From: Rapana venosa | Taxonomy: Eukaryota; Mollusca; Gastropoda; Neogastropoda; Muricidae | DNA: 64,000 nucleotides | Assembly (NCBI GenBank): GCA_028751875.1 | Contig: CM054158.1 | Coordinates: 17,701,308 to 17,765,307, forward strand | Direction: 5' to 3' | Shown: positions 34,416-45,594 of the stretch, piece by piece | Layout: every line of letters starts with the position of its first letter | Position numbering within the stretch: the stretch's first letter is position 1 | Notes under the pieces: generated by a model | Databases searched by the model: none | The model's input: the letters and a program-made list of their open reading frames with translations, nothing else | What the model was told of the DNA's origin: nothing | Made by a program: the position numbers and the translations under genes

Positions 34416-34614
34416 CTGTATGCTGCACGTTCAGAGCCGGCTGAGAGAAGCTCTTCTTTAAAACTGGTGTACCATGATGCACCACTGAGGCAGGTACAGT
34501 GCATGGCAGTTGAGGAAGTGAAGAGATATCACTCTCAAAATAGTATGTTCGACTTTCGTTGAACATTTGGAAAACATTTGGTGGGCCGCTAGGGTTCCCA
34601 ATTTCTTTGGCCAT
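34416..34614 (-). CDS. Unknown Ser/Thr-rich protein, first coding exon (residues 1-66)
   Basis: The start ATG (34614-34612) has a strong context (A at -3, G at +4). The exon itself begins at 34635 after TTTCTGATTTCAG, so 21 nt of 5' leader (open, in frame) precede the ATG. It encodes 66 codons plus one base and ends at a CAG/GTAATT donor (34416/34415). The residues NVFQMFNESRTYYFESD (13-29) and KKSFSQPAL (53-61) stand out. KSFSQP has the spacing of a mode-1 14-3-3 site. The combined protein is 236 residues and was not matched to any family I know. If the alternative first exon at 37150 is used, the protein gains 13 N-terminal residues (MNYVIGIHLLHPS). Confidence 0.65.
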
Positions 34615-34741
34615 GCTGGGATGCAGCAGATGAATCTGAAATCAGAAAAAGAAAAATGTATAAACATACGTATAATGAATACTTTGAGATAATGTGACAG
34701 GGCTGTACTTTACAATTCTAATTTAGTCATTATTATATATC

Positions 34742-35004
34742 CCGGAATCAAGCAGGCCTGAGAGATACAAACACCAGCAGTGTTGGTCAGGTAATTTGAG
34801 CAACACTCTCAAAATCACTTCCTTTAAGTGAATGAAGCTTCAATATGTGGTCCCAGTCTTCCCAATAAACCCATAGCAAACCCACTCTAGGTAAGAGCTG
34901 GCCAGAGTCTAAAAAATCCCTATGACTCTTAAGGGATTTGAACCCACGACCTTCCAGTCCACAACCCAAGGTGCTGACTTGACTACTGCACCAAGGTGGC
35001 TCGT
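34742..35004 (-). mobile_element. SINE-C, copy 2 (full length)
   Basis: On the - strand it has head GCCACCTTGGTGCAGTAGTC, B box GGGTTCAAATCCC, then the body ending AGGCCTGCTTGATTCC. It is the inverse of copy 1. The two copies flank the first coding exon of the - strand gene in opposite orientation. Confidence 0.8.
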
Positions 35005-35431
35005 TAAATTAACTGTAACACCATTTTTTTCTTTTAGTATAAACCTTCCAGTAACACTAATCTAAATTTACAGGTAAAGTGCTTGTATGACTGGTTTCAT
35101 TCTGATAATCTTATCTCCATGGACAACTCCCATTAGTAATACTAAACTGCTCTGAAAAATAACCCTACCAACTGTACTGAATTGCACATATACACTTTTT
35201 TTTTAAAGAAAGATAATATACAGAAGGAACAAACTGTAAAACCATAATGAATAACACAAAAAAATTCTCTCCATGGTTAAGGTAGAATAGATAACAAAAA
35301 ATTAATAATTTGGAACCTGCATCCATTTAAACAAAGCATGCACACATAAGCACAAGCATGCACACAAGCATGCATACACAAATACATATATACATTATAC
35401 ACAAACACATATACACGCACGCACACAAACA

Positions 35432-35590
35432 AGCTTTTTGGAAGAGTAAGCCATTGTGTGCCTGTGGGAACAGCTGACAAAATTGACAAAGCCACATACA
35501 CACAGGGAATGGATGTAAAAAAAATTTTTTTAAAGCACATGAGTGCTCATTCCATTATCCTTGAAATAAAAGAATAAAATAAAATATAAA
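35432..35590 (+). mobile_element. SINE-A fragment (core plus tail 1)
   Basis: AGAGTAAGCCATTGTGTGCC, then GCACATGAGTGCTCATTCCA and AATAAAAGAATAAAATAA. The head is lost. Confidence 0.75.
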
Positions 35591-35979
35591 TATGAATAAA
35601 ACACACACACAATGAGCAATGGCAGATTTCACATAGCTTTCCCCTTCTTCATCAGTTGTGGCTGTCCAATCATTGTACTGTCCAGTACTGTATGGTGTCT
35701 TGCACTGTACAGCACTCTCAGTCACAGCAGACTTCTTAGGGAGACCACATTTCTACAAGAGCAGGGCTGACCATTTTTTAAAATTTCTTTTCCTCTTTGC
35801 TTGTGACAGAGTTTTTTCAACACTATCAAGTCAAAAACACTTTCATCATCCCATGAAGGGCAATTACAATACTAACAGGCACACTGATATGAATCATGAT
35901 ATCAAAAAGACACAAAAAGCATTACAGACTTTCACAACAAACAACTCTTTTTATAATGGGTTCTTTTCCATGCACTAGA

Positions 35980-36200
35980 TGTATATATCGCACTGAAGTC
36001 CTCGGTTTACTGTCTCATCAAATAACTAGTATCCAGATCACCACTTAAGGTCAAATGGAGGGGGGAGGGGGGGTGGGGGGTGAAGGGAGGGGGGGGGGTG
36101 AAGAAGGGGGGGTGAAGGGGGGCCGCTGGTGTTGAGCCTGTGTCTTCTTGGGTTCTAGGTAGGTGTTATTTCTAGTTTAACTAGGCCACCAATTCACCAC
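35980..36200 (-). mobile_element. Diverged SINE-B head and middle
   Basis: It shares CCTCGGTTTACTGTCTCATC and the AGATCACCACTTAAGGTC block with 62.0 kb, and ends TAGGCCACCAATTCACC. A G-rich low-complexity run (36060-36122) sits inside. Confidence 0.55.
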
Positions 36201-37149
36201 AACAAAACCATCAAGTGGAACTGGCTTCAAAACAAAGTCATTTGGGGGTCTAACGATGACAAGCTTCCACTGACTCTGACTCAAGACATGATGAGCCTGG
36301 AACAGTGTAGGAACTGTAGAAGAGTTACATATGGAAAAAAAAATGCGGCAACTAAAACATAAAAAAATAATAAATAAATCTAAGGATCAAGATCTTTGAA
36401 AATTATTGGTTTGTCCTTTCACACATAATCCAAAAGTTTCATATATATAAATCAAAGATTATCATTTACGCAAACACACTAACCTGCTTACTATATTTTT
36501 AAAAAATCAGTTTCTAAATCTTAAACTCTGCAAAACTTCCTGTAATTCTGTTTTCTAAAAAATTTTTTTTAACAAAACTCAACATACAAACAAAACAAAA
36601 TAGTAAATTTATCAGTAAACAGAACTCTTGGTCATCAATACGAATGAGTCTCTCTACTCACAGTTATATAAGATATGTGCCTTCTATAATAAACTGGAGG
36701 AAAAACCTCAACCCAAAACCCCAACTATTTTTGACAAAGGATTAATAATTATGTAACAAAGTATCAGATACATTACTCCTAGGGATGTTGATCTTAACAT
36801 TTCCCACATATATACTATTTCAATTACAATTGTTTACATACCTTTATCACCATGACAAGTGTTGTCTTTTAATGGTCAACCATTGGATGTCACAAAATCA
36901 AAGGAAAACAATAATTTGATACAAAATCATGTAGGACTACTGTCCACAATCACCTTCTGTACAGTTTGTTGTATGGCAGACATCAAAAATAAAATCAACA
37001 CTGCCAAGCTACTGATCAACCCTAATGGGCAAACAGCTTTGGACCATCCTTTGTAAATCGGCTGGAAAACTCTCTCTTGAGGGATAAACATATACAGGCT
37101 GTTTACATCTGATAAAGCAGATATCCCAGAGAGTGTTGACATCACTTAC
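36201..37149. other. Intron 1 of the - strand gene, no further exon recognised
   Basis: A/T-rich with no repeat family recognised. A 72-codon - strand open frame (36927-37145) overlaps the intron just after the 37150 donor and contains a hydrophobic run, but has no splice signals supporting it. Confidence 0.4.
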
Positions 37150-37330
37150 GCCTATGACGTAGTTCATGGAGGTGTGTCGAAAGCTATAGGCCTAGGGCTT
37201 ACTTGATTGGCTTATTATAAGAGCTGCTGAAACCTCATTGGACAAAATGCAGGTGGAGGCACATTGTGACCGAAAAGGGATAGGCCTAATGGTTCATCGT
37301 CCACGGTCCAAATAACCGCATTATCGTTTA
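37150..37330 (-). other. Candidate alternative first exon (1b) of the - strand gene
   Basis: A GGC/GTAAGTG donor lies at 37150/37149. The 18 nt before it read ATG AAC TAC GTC ATA GGC (37167-37150), phase 0 at the junction. Spliced to the exon beginning at 34635 this continues in frame into the main protein. An in-frame stop lies upstream of the ATG. The ATG context is weak (T at -3). The left limit given is a guess. Confidence 0.4.
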
Positions 37331-37768
37331 CAGCTGTATGCTTCATCACACCTGATGTAAACAAACTATATATGTTGTATGGTTATCTAACCAGACTTTG
37401 TTGTCTTTATCCAAACAAACAAGGCAAATTAAGCTAGGCCTATGTCTTCTTTTATCCTTCAAAGATGTGTCAAGTGCAAATGTCTAAAGTGTAAAAGGCC
37501 AGCTGTTGGCCAGCTAAAGCCGGTGGTGTGGATAACAGTTAGGGCCTAGGTTAGTGCCTACCACAAAATTACAAAACAAGCAATCTGTGCACTATAATAA
37601 TCTAAACAATGGCCGCGTGTGCTGGCTTAAGATAAGCATGTAGAGAGTAAGACTACGTTATCGAGACGATGGACATTAACATTTTTCTCTCAAGTGCAAC
37701 ACAACCCCCACAGTCTTCAACACTTAGTGTTCCAGAAGAATAAACAGCAATTCAAACGACTTACTTAC

Positions 37769-37907
37769 CGGGTTTTCTTCGACAAATGCGGTGTCTTTGT
37801 TCCCCCAAAACTGTCTTTGGTCTGTTGGCCTTCGTCCCTAGCGTAACGTCGTAAGCGACCTTAAACATTCGTCCTTGACCTTGTTGGCTCTTCTTTCTCT
37901 CCTCCCA
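37769..37907 (-). other. Candidate first exon (1a) and promoter-proximal region of the - strand gene
   Basis: A strong donor (CCCG/GTAAGTAAG) lies at 37769/37768. The upstream 140 bp are locally CpG-containing and bounded by a poly-C tract (37908-37927 on +). An ATG at 37869-37867 opens a frame that runs to the donor with 33 codons plus one base. Spliced to the 34635 exon it goes out of frame and stops past the main ATG, so it acts as an overlapping uORF. Transcription start not visible. Confidence 0.45.
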
Positions 37908-38089
37908 CCCCCCCCCCCCCCCCCCCCTACTTATTTTTGTCTGCTCCTGTTCCGTTTAGGCCGTGCACCGAACATTGAAAATTAGAATTGCAAAATGCCG
38001 TTGTGACCAAGTCATAATCGTTTTTTGTTGTCGTTTTTAGGTTTAAGCGTCTTGGAAATATGGGGGTTGAAACCAAAGGTAAAAAGTAA

Positions 38090-38490
38090 TAATAATAATA
38101 ATAAATGGAATTTATACAGGCCTAACACTTGGATGGCGAGTGGACAAAACACCTGATGCTTGGTCCAGTGGTTTGGGGTTCAATTCTTACTCACGACAGC
38201 TAGGTTGAAAAAAGCTTTCTTTCCTGGCCAACATCGCTACTGATTTGTGCCCTCCCCCACCCCCCTTCCATCCTCTCCCGGTCTTTTACAACCAAGGTGC
38301 TGTGAAAATCAAGTCTTTGAAAGAATCTTGAAGTCATAATCCACCTTTCGACAACAACATCTTTCAAAAACCACAGGTCAATTTGTTGATTATGACCAGT
38401 GTGTGGTTGGGAGCTGCATGTGGGGTAGGGTTGTTGTTAGTGCTTTGTGAAATTCTGTGGCACATGCATAGGTGTCCACGAAAAACACAT
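38090..38490. other. Short LINE-tail scrap and unassigned repeat-like sequence
   Basis: TAATAATAATAATAAATGGA at about 38088 resembles the reverse of an L2-like LINE tail. The GGTTTGGGGTTCAATTC at 38169 is B-box-like. Neither is complete enough to assign. Confidence 0.35.
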
Positions 38491-38800
38491 CCTATCTATC
38501 TATCCCGTAGTCTGACGACCGTGGAGGCACCCTCAAAGACTCAACAACCAGTTCCCTCCATTCCTCTCTCTGTTCTGCCTTTCTCAGGGTTTTGTTGAGT
38601 CCTAGGCCTGTCCATTCGCTGATGTTATCATCCCAGCTCTTCCTTGGTCTGCCTCTTCTTCCTCCTTGGACAGTGCCTTGTAAAACTGTCTTTGCAAGTC
38701 CTTTGGATCTTGTGACATGCCCATACCATTTAAGTTTACGCTTTTTCACGATCGTTAGAAGATTCTCATAGGGTCCAATGGTTTGCTGGATTCTTTTATG
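38490..38800 (-). pseudogene. 3' fragment of an RTE-like LINE reverse transcriptase
   Basis: The - strand reads ENLLTIVKKRKLKWYGHVTR, then GTVQGGRRGRPRKSWDDNI and SEWTGLGL. This is the standard C-terminal region of many animal LINE polyproteins. It ends in a (TAGA)n tail (38493-38507 on +). It is nearly intact in frame but heavily 5' truncated, and belongs to the same family as 60.6-61.6 kb. Confidence 0.75.
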
Positions 38801-39275
38801 CATCCATGTCAGCAAAATTTCCCAGAAATCATATTCACAGAACGCAAGTTCTGATATAAGGCACAACAGTGTAAACCACACTAGCAAAATGCATGTTTTG
38901 GCTAATACCTGTCATATTATCCTTGGGTCAAAGCTGACACAGTACCTCAAGACGTTGTGCCTTGCCATTATAATTATACTACTCTGGCAAGAGCTTTCAC
39001 ACTTGAAATAACAAAATGTATGTAAAAGTGCTTTGCTCACAAAATTAGTGGGTTAGGAAGCTATTCCCTACCAAATGTCTATTTTTGTTGTAATCTTTTT
39101 GTGGTAATCTTTTCTAAGTGGAATCAAGGTAATATGCTTTCATTAGTTTTGATGAAATCAAGTGCAGATCAGTCACCCAGAGAGACTTAAGAATGGTTAG
39201 AAAGCAGAAAAAAAAATTGCTTCATTTTGTTTTGCTTGTTGTCTTGTTGCTCTTTTATTATTCTTTCAGTTATTC

Positions 39276-39402
39276 ATTCTTTTATTTTGAGGTTAATGGA
39301 ATAAAGCACTTGTGCGTGGCTTTTCTGGTTTTACATCCAGTCCCCCTGTGCTATTTTGTCATCCCTTTCCACTGGCATAAATGACCTACTTTTCTGAAAG
39401 GG
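39276..39402 (-). mobile_element. SINE-A fragment (tail 1 and part of core)
   Basis: The + strand TTTTATTTTGAGGTTAATGG to CCTACTTTTCTGAAAGG is the reverse of tail 1 and the core end. Confidence 0.7.
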
Positions 39403-40722
39403 TGTGTTTGTGTGTGTGTGTTTTCCAAAGTGTGAGTGAGTGTGTGTGTTTTTTCCAATGTGTGTGTGTGTTGCCGCTTTTTTCTCATTGTCCACAACAT
39501 TCAATTGCCACTTTTGTCATGCAGCCCTCCCTATCTCATCATCTACAATCACATCCAGGCTTGTAGTTGTATTTGTGCATGCAGATCCATGCAGTCCATA
39601 GGGATTCTCTTTTCTTCTTCATTCCATAACTTAACTTCTTTCTTACACCTCTACCTTACTGTGGCCCCTAAATATAAGTATTTTTCTACCCACGCCTTTA
39701 AAGAATAGTCTGTTTCCACCACATCACAGATATATAGTGACCCAGATTGCATTCACAGGTAAACAAACCCTTTTCATACATCATGGACAAGACCCCCCTC
39801 CCCCCCCCCCCCCCCATGTGCACACACTTAACTTGACCCTAATTCATTGCTATTGGGATATGTTAAACCCTGAGTGTTTAATTCTTATACTGCACTAACA
39901 CTGGGAAATTTGGCATTGCTAGAAATTCAAAGGGGTTTATTAGTAGGTCACTGCAATCCAGATATGTACAACAAGGTCTTTTTTCTTTCATCAAACTAAA
40001 TAATAATACCAGGGTGTTTTGTGGGTTTTTTTAACCCATGATGTACCAATAGGGTTTTTCTATTCAGTAAATACAATGCGTATTCTTTTACCATTGACAC
40101 ATGTATACATGTATGTGTGCACATGCATACATATGCAGGTTTGCAGGAGTATGCACATGTTCTTCCACACGACACCCCACAAAACAAGGCAATAATGAGT
40201 CGAGGCTTCTTTATTACACTGTTCATGACATGACGAAATTTGATAAGACAAAAAGGGACTAATGATAAAAAAAAGTACCAAGGTAGGACACTCTACTCTC
40301 CTCTTCACCTTCCTCTGTTTTGAAATGACCTTCACAAAAGCGGTTAATAAACTGGAACTTTTTTTTTGTGTGTGTGGGGGGGGGGGAGGGGCGGGGAGGG
40401 GGGTGTTCAAGCCTAATAATGAGGTGTGTATATAATGTGCACATGTGTAGATAATGGCGGAGCAACCTTCCCTTTTGTTAGTGACAGGGGTTCAAGGGTG
40501 CTATCTTTTAATTCTTTCTTCTCTCCCTTGAGTCCTTCAGGAGTTGTTGGGGCACTGCACAGAATATTTCAGGCAGTGTCTCTTGGCCAAACTGAACCTG
40601 GTGGTGCCCGTTCTTCTCCATGTACAGAATGCATGCTGGGTATGTTGTGTTTCTGTTGCCTATTGGACCCCTACATGAAGTCTGGGATCTTAAGCGTGTG
40701 TATTTGATGTCCTGCATGACTA

Positions 40723-40764
<42 letters not shown>
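39403..40764. other. Intergenic, no gene seen
   Basis: TG runs (39405-39470), a C run (39797-39815) and (AT)n/(AC)n at 40724-40764 were noticed. No exon or repeat family recognised. Confidence 0.4.
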
Positions 40765-40765
<1 letters not shown>

Positions 40766-40925
40766 AAAGGATTTAAGGCACTAGCAGGTCTGCATTAAGT
40801 TGACCAGGGAGATAGTAAATATCACCACCCTTGATTTACCAGATAAGATTTGAACCAATTACTTTCTGGGCCCACAGGATGGCAGTCAAATGCTTTATTC
40901 TCAGTCTGCCATAGCATCCATCACC
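40765..40925 (-). mobile_element. SINE-E-like fragment (tRNA-headed)
   Basis: GTTGACCAGGGAGATAGTAA, ATCACCACCCTTGATTTACC and the reversed B-box-like GATTTGAACCAATTAC are followed by GGCAGTCAAATGCTTTATTC. The order is typical of a tRNA-derived SINE in reverse. It is a single copy in this window, so the call rests on layout. Confidence 0.45.
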
Positions 40926-41719
40926 TTTTAAATACAGCAAGATCTGATATTAATCCTTTATTTTTTAAAAATATATTTAAAAAGAATGAAAGTTATATGA
41001 AAAGCATGTAATTTAGGAAGCCCTATGCCATGATTCAGAGTCAGTGTTAAGTGTTTTGAGCAAGATAAATTCACAGATTTATATCTAATACTGACAAAGT
41101 AAACATTCACACATAAAAAAACAAAAACAAAAAAAACAAATTCACCAGTCTCCATATTTAAAAAACAAAGTCTCCCACACACGAAAACAGACACATGTTG
41201 CCACATTTGTATGCATACAAGCATACACACTCATGTGTATGAATACAACAGTTAGTGACAAATGGTATTGGTCTTAAGGGTTCATATTGTTTTCACATTA
41301 CAGACACTTGCACTTGGTTTTCAAGTAAAATTCTACCCAACTTGAAATGTACCTCAGAAGGACAAACTGAATTTTTTTTTTTTTAAGAGAAACAAAATAG
41401 GGATAAAAAGAAAACATCTCCATCTCTGTATGTCTATATCCATATCAACCCCAACTAACCTCTGTTAAAAACAGAAGTTTACCTTTACCACTACAGGTAC
41501 TTTTTTTGGTTTGTTTTTGTTGTTTGTTTGTTGGTTTTGTTTGTTTGTTTGTTTGTTTTTTAGGGGGATGGGGGTCTGTTTCTTTATTCTTTCAGCATAC
41601 ATCTGCCTCCTTCCTTACAAAGAAAGCTTGAGGCTACAGAGTTGAATGTGTATGCAAACAAGTATAAAGTAACAAGAATAAAAGCAGACTGAAAACCCAC
41701 AAATATTCAAGATGGTCTG

Positions 41720-41787
<68 letters not shown>

Positions 41788-42023
41788 TGAACCCTTTACA
41801 GTTTTACCCAGAGATATCAAGATTTCTCTGTCAACTAGTCCTTAATTCACATGTCTGTTAACTTAATTAAAAAAAAGAAATCAATGCAGGAGGGAATTAC
41901 CTTTTGAACAGAATTTCAAGGGCCAATGTTATCCAAGCATAATTGTGTTTTAATTAATCGTCAAAGAAAATGTGGAGTTTAAAAAAAGAAAAACAATCAC
42001 AGAAGAATTTCAAGTTAAAGCAA
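40926..42023. other. Intergenic, no gene seen
   Basis: Holds a long (CA)n microsatellite at about 41727-41785 and a TTTG-rich stretch (41510-41560). Nothing else recognised. Confidence 0.45.
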
Positions 42024-42425
42024 TGGGAGGGGGGTTAGCTGAATGGTTTGAGTGTTGTGCTTGTGATCTGACAGGTCAGGATTGAGCCACCACAGAGCAC
42101 CTGATTTAGGGAGCTTTACCCCGAGGTTAACATCAGCACTGACTCCACTCCCCTGAAAGTCCTTCAGATGAGAATAAACCAAGGCCCCATAACATGTGTA
42201 GTCAACATCTTGCTCACATGTTAAAAACCTGTTCCACCTTTTTAAAGAGTAGGCCATTTTGTGCTGGTAGGAACGGATGACAAAGGTTTTTTTAAAACAC
42301 ATGCAAACAGGTGCCATGTTTAGACACCCTCTTTGAAGTTGAATGCTTCTACCTTAATGGTAAAAATGGCTGCATACACAAAAGCAAAATGCATTGATGA
42401 ACCTTGGAGCTCTAGCCAACGAATG
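42024..42425 (+). mobile_element. SINE-A, full length (head, core, tail 2)
   Basis: The diverged head GGGTTAGCTGAATGGTTTGA is followed by the core with AAAGAGTAGGCCATTTTGTG and tail 2 ending TTGGAGCTCTAGCCAACG. It defines the roughly 400-bp length of the tail-2 form. Confidence 0.8.
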
Positions 42426-43430
42426 AAAAACAACCCCAAAAGTTAAAAACAATACACCAGCTTAACTAGTGAACTGACAAGAATTATCATTGCACCAAAC
42501 AAAGAATACTGAAGCCTTTCTGAAAAAAAGCAAAGCATGTAGGTAAGCAAAGACACAGATAAAAAATAAACATACAGAAAACAGAGACACCTCTAATACA
42601 GATTAACAGTAACAGAGGGACGAAAAGTAACAATCACGCATTCAACACCAGGAGAAAATTCTTATGAAAAAAATGTGCAAGTTACATCCATCCAATTCAA
42701 CCTTGTTTATAGCTTCCTGACCGCAGAGGCCATGCGAGACTGTCACTTCCTATCATTTCTAAATCTCAGATTAAAAATGTGCAACTACATAGGTTAACAC
42801 AGGGTTTAAATTCAGACAACTCTACCGTCATTCCTTGAATCAACGTCCTGGCCAACCATAAGGGTCTACACCTTGTAGGAGAAACCAAATAAAATGCAAC
42901 AAAACCCAAGCCAGGTTCCTTAAAACAACTTTGTGCTTAGTGACCAACTATGACATTTTAACTCATATCAAATGGGAAATGCCTGATTCTCTCAGAAAGT
43001 TCAAAATGTTGTCCAGTGGAGCATTGAAAAAAAGGACCTTTAGGGAGTATGCAGTAAAATGCTTGTGCTTAATATTCTGGACATCTCAAGAATCTAAAAG
43101 TAGATGACTGATGGTTACTTATTCACTCATCACAAGTCAACACCATGAGGTTCCTTTGCCTTTGAGCTTGAGCAAATGAACATGGGTAATGTGAGTCAGT
43201 GGCTCATATGTACCCTGTCAGCACCATTTTCTTCCTTTCTGTTTTCATCACAAAAAGGGAGGATTTCCTTCAGGTTACACCAAAACATACCATAACAGAA
43301 TCACAACAAAACACAATTCTATATAGTGCTATTGTCAATCAAAATGCTAGAACAATGGGAAATTTTCAGAGTGCTACAATACAAAAATTTAATCCTTGTG
43401 TGTGTGTGTGTGTGTGTGTGTGTGAGTGTT
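42426..43430. other. Intergenic, no gene seen
   Basis: No domain, exon or repeat family recognised apart from a (TG)n run at about 43398-43424. Confidence 0.4.
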
Positions 43431-43820
43431 CCTCGGCTAGAGCTCCGAGGTTCACCAATGGTGAGATTTTTGCATATGTGACTGTCTCCCCCCCCCAGCC
43501 ATTTAGGTAACCGCATTTCGACTTCAGGGATGGTGTCTAAACATGACACCTGTGTGCATGCTGGGTTGCTTATTTTGTTATCTGTTCCCACTGGCACACA
43601 ATGGCCTATTCTTCTGAAAAGCAGAAAGGTCTTTAATGAGTACGCAAGATGTTTTGCATGCATTTGCCTATGGTGCCTTTGTTTATCCGAAGGACTTTGA
43701 CATCCAGTTCAATTTTTTCATCAAATTGGGAAGAAAGGGCAAAGCTGGGAATTGAACCCAGAACCTCGAGGTGTACATGTTGGCAGGCAAGGTTTTTTTA
43801 ACCATCCTGCCACCCTCCTT
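43431..43820 (-). mobile_element. SINE-A, full length (head 2, core, tail 2)
   Basis: CCTCGGCTAGAGCTCCGAGG opens it on the + strand. Tail 2, the core (CACACAATGGCCTATTCTTC) and head 2 follow, with reversed B box GAATTGAACCCAG and closing ATCCTGCCACC. It is the sister of 11049-11432. Confidence 0.8.
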
Positions 43821-45594
43821 CTTATAAATTTAATCTGATTAGATTTAATTACACCTTTACTAGGCATCACCATGAAATCTCACCCCCAAAAAATAAAAAT
43901 TAGACTCCTCAAGAACTGGTTGCCATGGGAAGCATTCAAGATAGCCAACAGCACCCCTTCCACTCCACTGAAATCAGTTACACTTTATTATTAGAATTGT
44001 GTTTTTTCCCCCTTTCTTTAGTTGATTTCACACACACACACCACATTTTATTTCCCAACATTTTGACAACACTGCACTGTAGAACTAACCCTTCTTCCCA
44101 TTTAAAAAAACACCCTATAAACAAACAAACAGTTATAACACAAAAATGCTTACATCATTAAACAGAGCTACCTCAACATAAAAATTGGGTGTTGTGACTA
44201 CATGTATGTAAAAAGAGGGCTTGTAAAGTTGCCAGTTTGTGTTCATTGCAAAGCCTGGTGATATGATTGTGGTCACTATCCTGTGGGGAAAAAAGTGCAA
44301 CAAAAAGTGACCAAATCAATCCCGTTTTTGTTCATGAACTTCAAACAAATACACAAATGAAAAACAACCAGCTTTTTTAAAGAAACCTTGAGTTGGATAA
44401 GCAAACATTGAAGCATCACACTGCCCTTAATGATTATAAAAAATATATATATATATATATAAAGGATGAGAAAATGTGTGTGAGAGAGAGAAATGATTTA
44501 TGTTGTAAGGGACAATACCCCTCTGCTTAAAGCACTGTTCTTCCATAATCTCAATTACTCCCCCTCTGGAAAGTATACTCAAGAGCACCACCATTTCCAT
44601 TTTCCAGGGGGGGGGGGGGGGGGGGGGGGGGGGAGGAGTACTTTACAGTTGTTGTTTTATTCTCAACAGCAGGTAGTATATTTCATGGTTTAAAAGGGAA
44701 TTATGAGAAAGATGATTATCCCCATCTTCATCAACTCACATCATCCTGTTTGTAAAAATTTTTAACCATAAACTATATAATTTCAAAGTGTAGCTTCTTC
44801 GAAGTTTTTATGCTTTAAATACTTATTAGTTGCCATTTAATGCTAGTCTCACACACTCCACACACACACTACTAAAATCATGGTTTGTTTGGGCACACTT
44901 CAACAGTTATAAAATGGTTTATTAAAACCATCCTATGTTCAGGGAGATAACCCCTCTTTCCCAGTATACGTGTACTGTGCACATTATTTCATATACTACT
45001 GTAATCCAGTAGTGGGTGATACAGAGGGAAAGGTTAGTAGATGGTTGGTTACCCTATAGCGGGTTACCTGTAGGGAAAAGCTTAAAACTGCAATCTCACA
45101 TCATTAATTCCACATCAGTGCTGTGTAAAAATGCTTGCACTAACACCATATATATAAACCAAAGGGGGGAGTACATAAACTGAAAACTCTACAACACATC
45201 TGACAACAATAAGATCATATTTGAATGCAACGAGGACTATGCATTGCACTTGGCAGTAATACATTCATGTATTATTATTATTATACAAAACAGCATACTC
45301 ATAATACATATCAATGAATAATGCTCATGCATATATATATTAAAGTATTTACAAAACAACAGAAAAATGAGTAACACTCACTGCCCGTGATATAACAGTG
45401 AGTGAGAGCAAAAGGATGACATAGTTTTTAAATCATGGCATAATAGTCCATCCAGATTGGAACAATGGAAGGTGGGTTTTGCAGAACCAGCTCTTCTCTC
45501 CTACCAGCAAGGAATCTGAGTCTTCACAAACTGAATTCCCCAGTGGGAATGCCAGGGGCCTGTCAGTATAAAAAGCATCCCTACCTTCTACAAA
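43821..45594. other. Intergenic, no gene seen
   Basis: (AT)n at 44448-44460 and a G27 run at 44607-44633 are present. No exon candidate recognised. Confidence 0.4.

Noticed and set aside
36927..37145. 72-codon open frame with a hydrophobic run
   Set aside because: It lies inside an intron without splice signals fitting the neighbouring exons.
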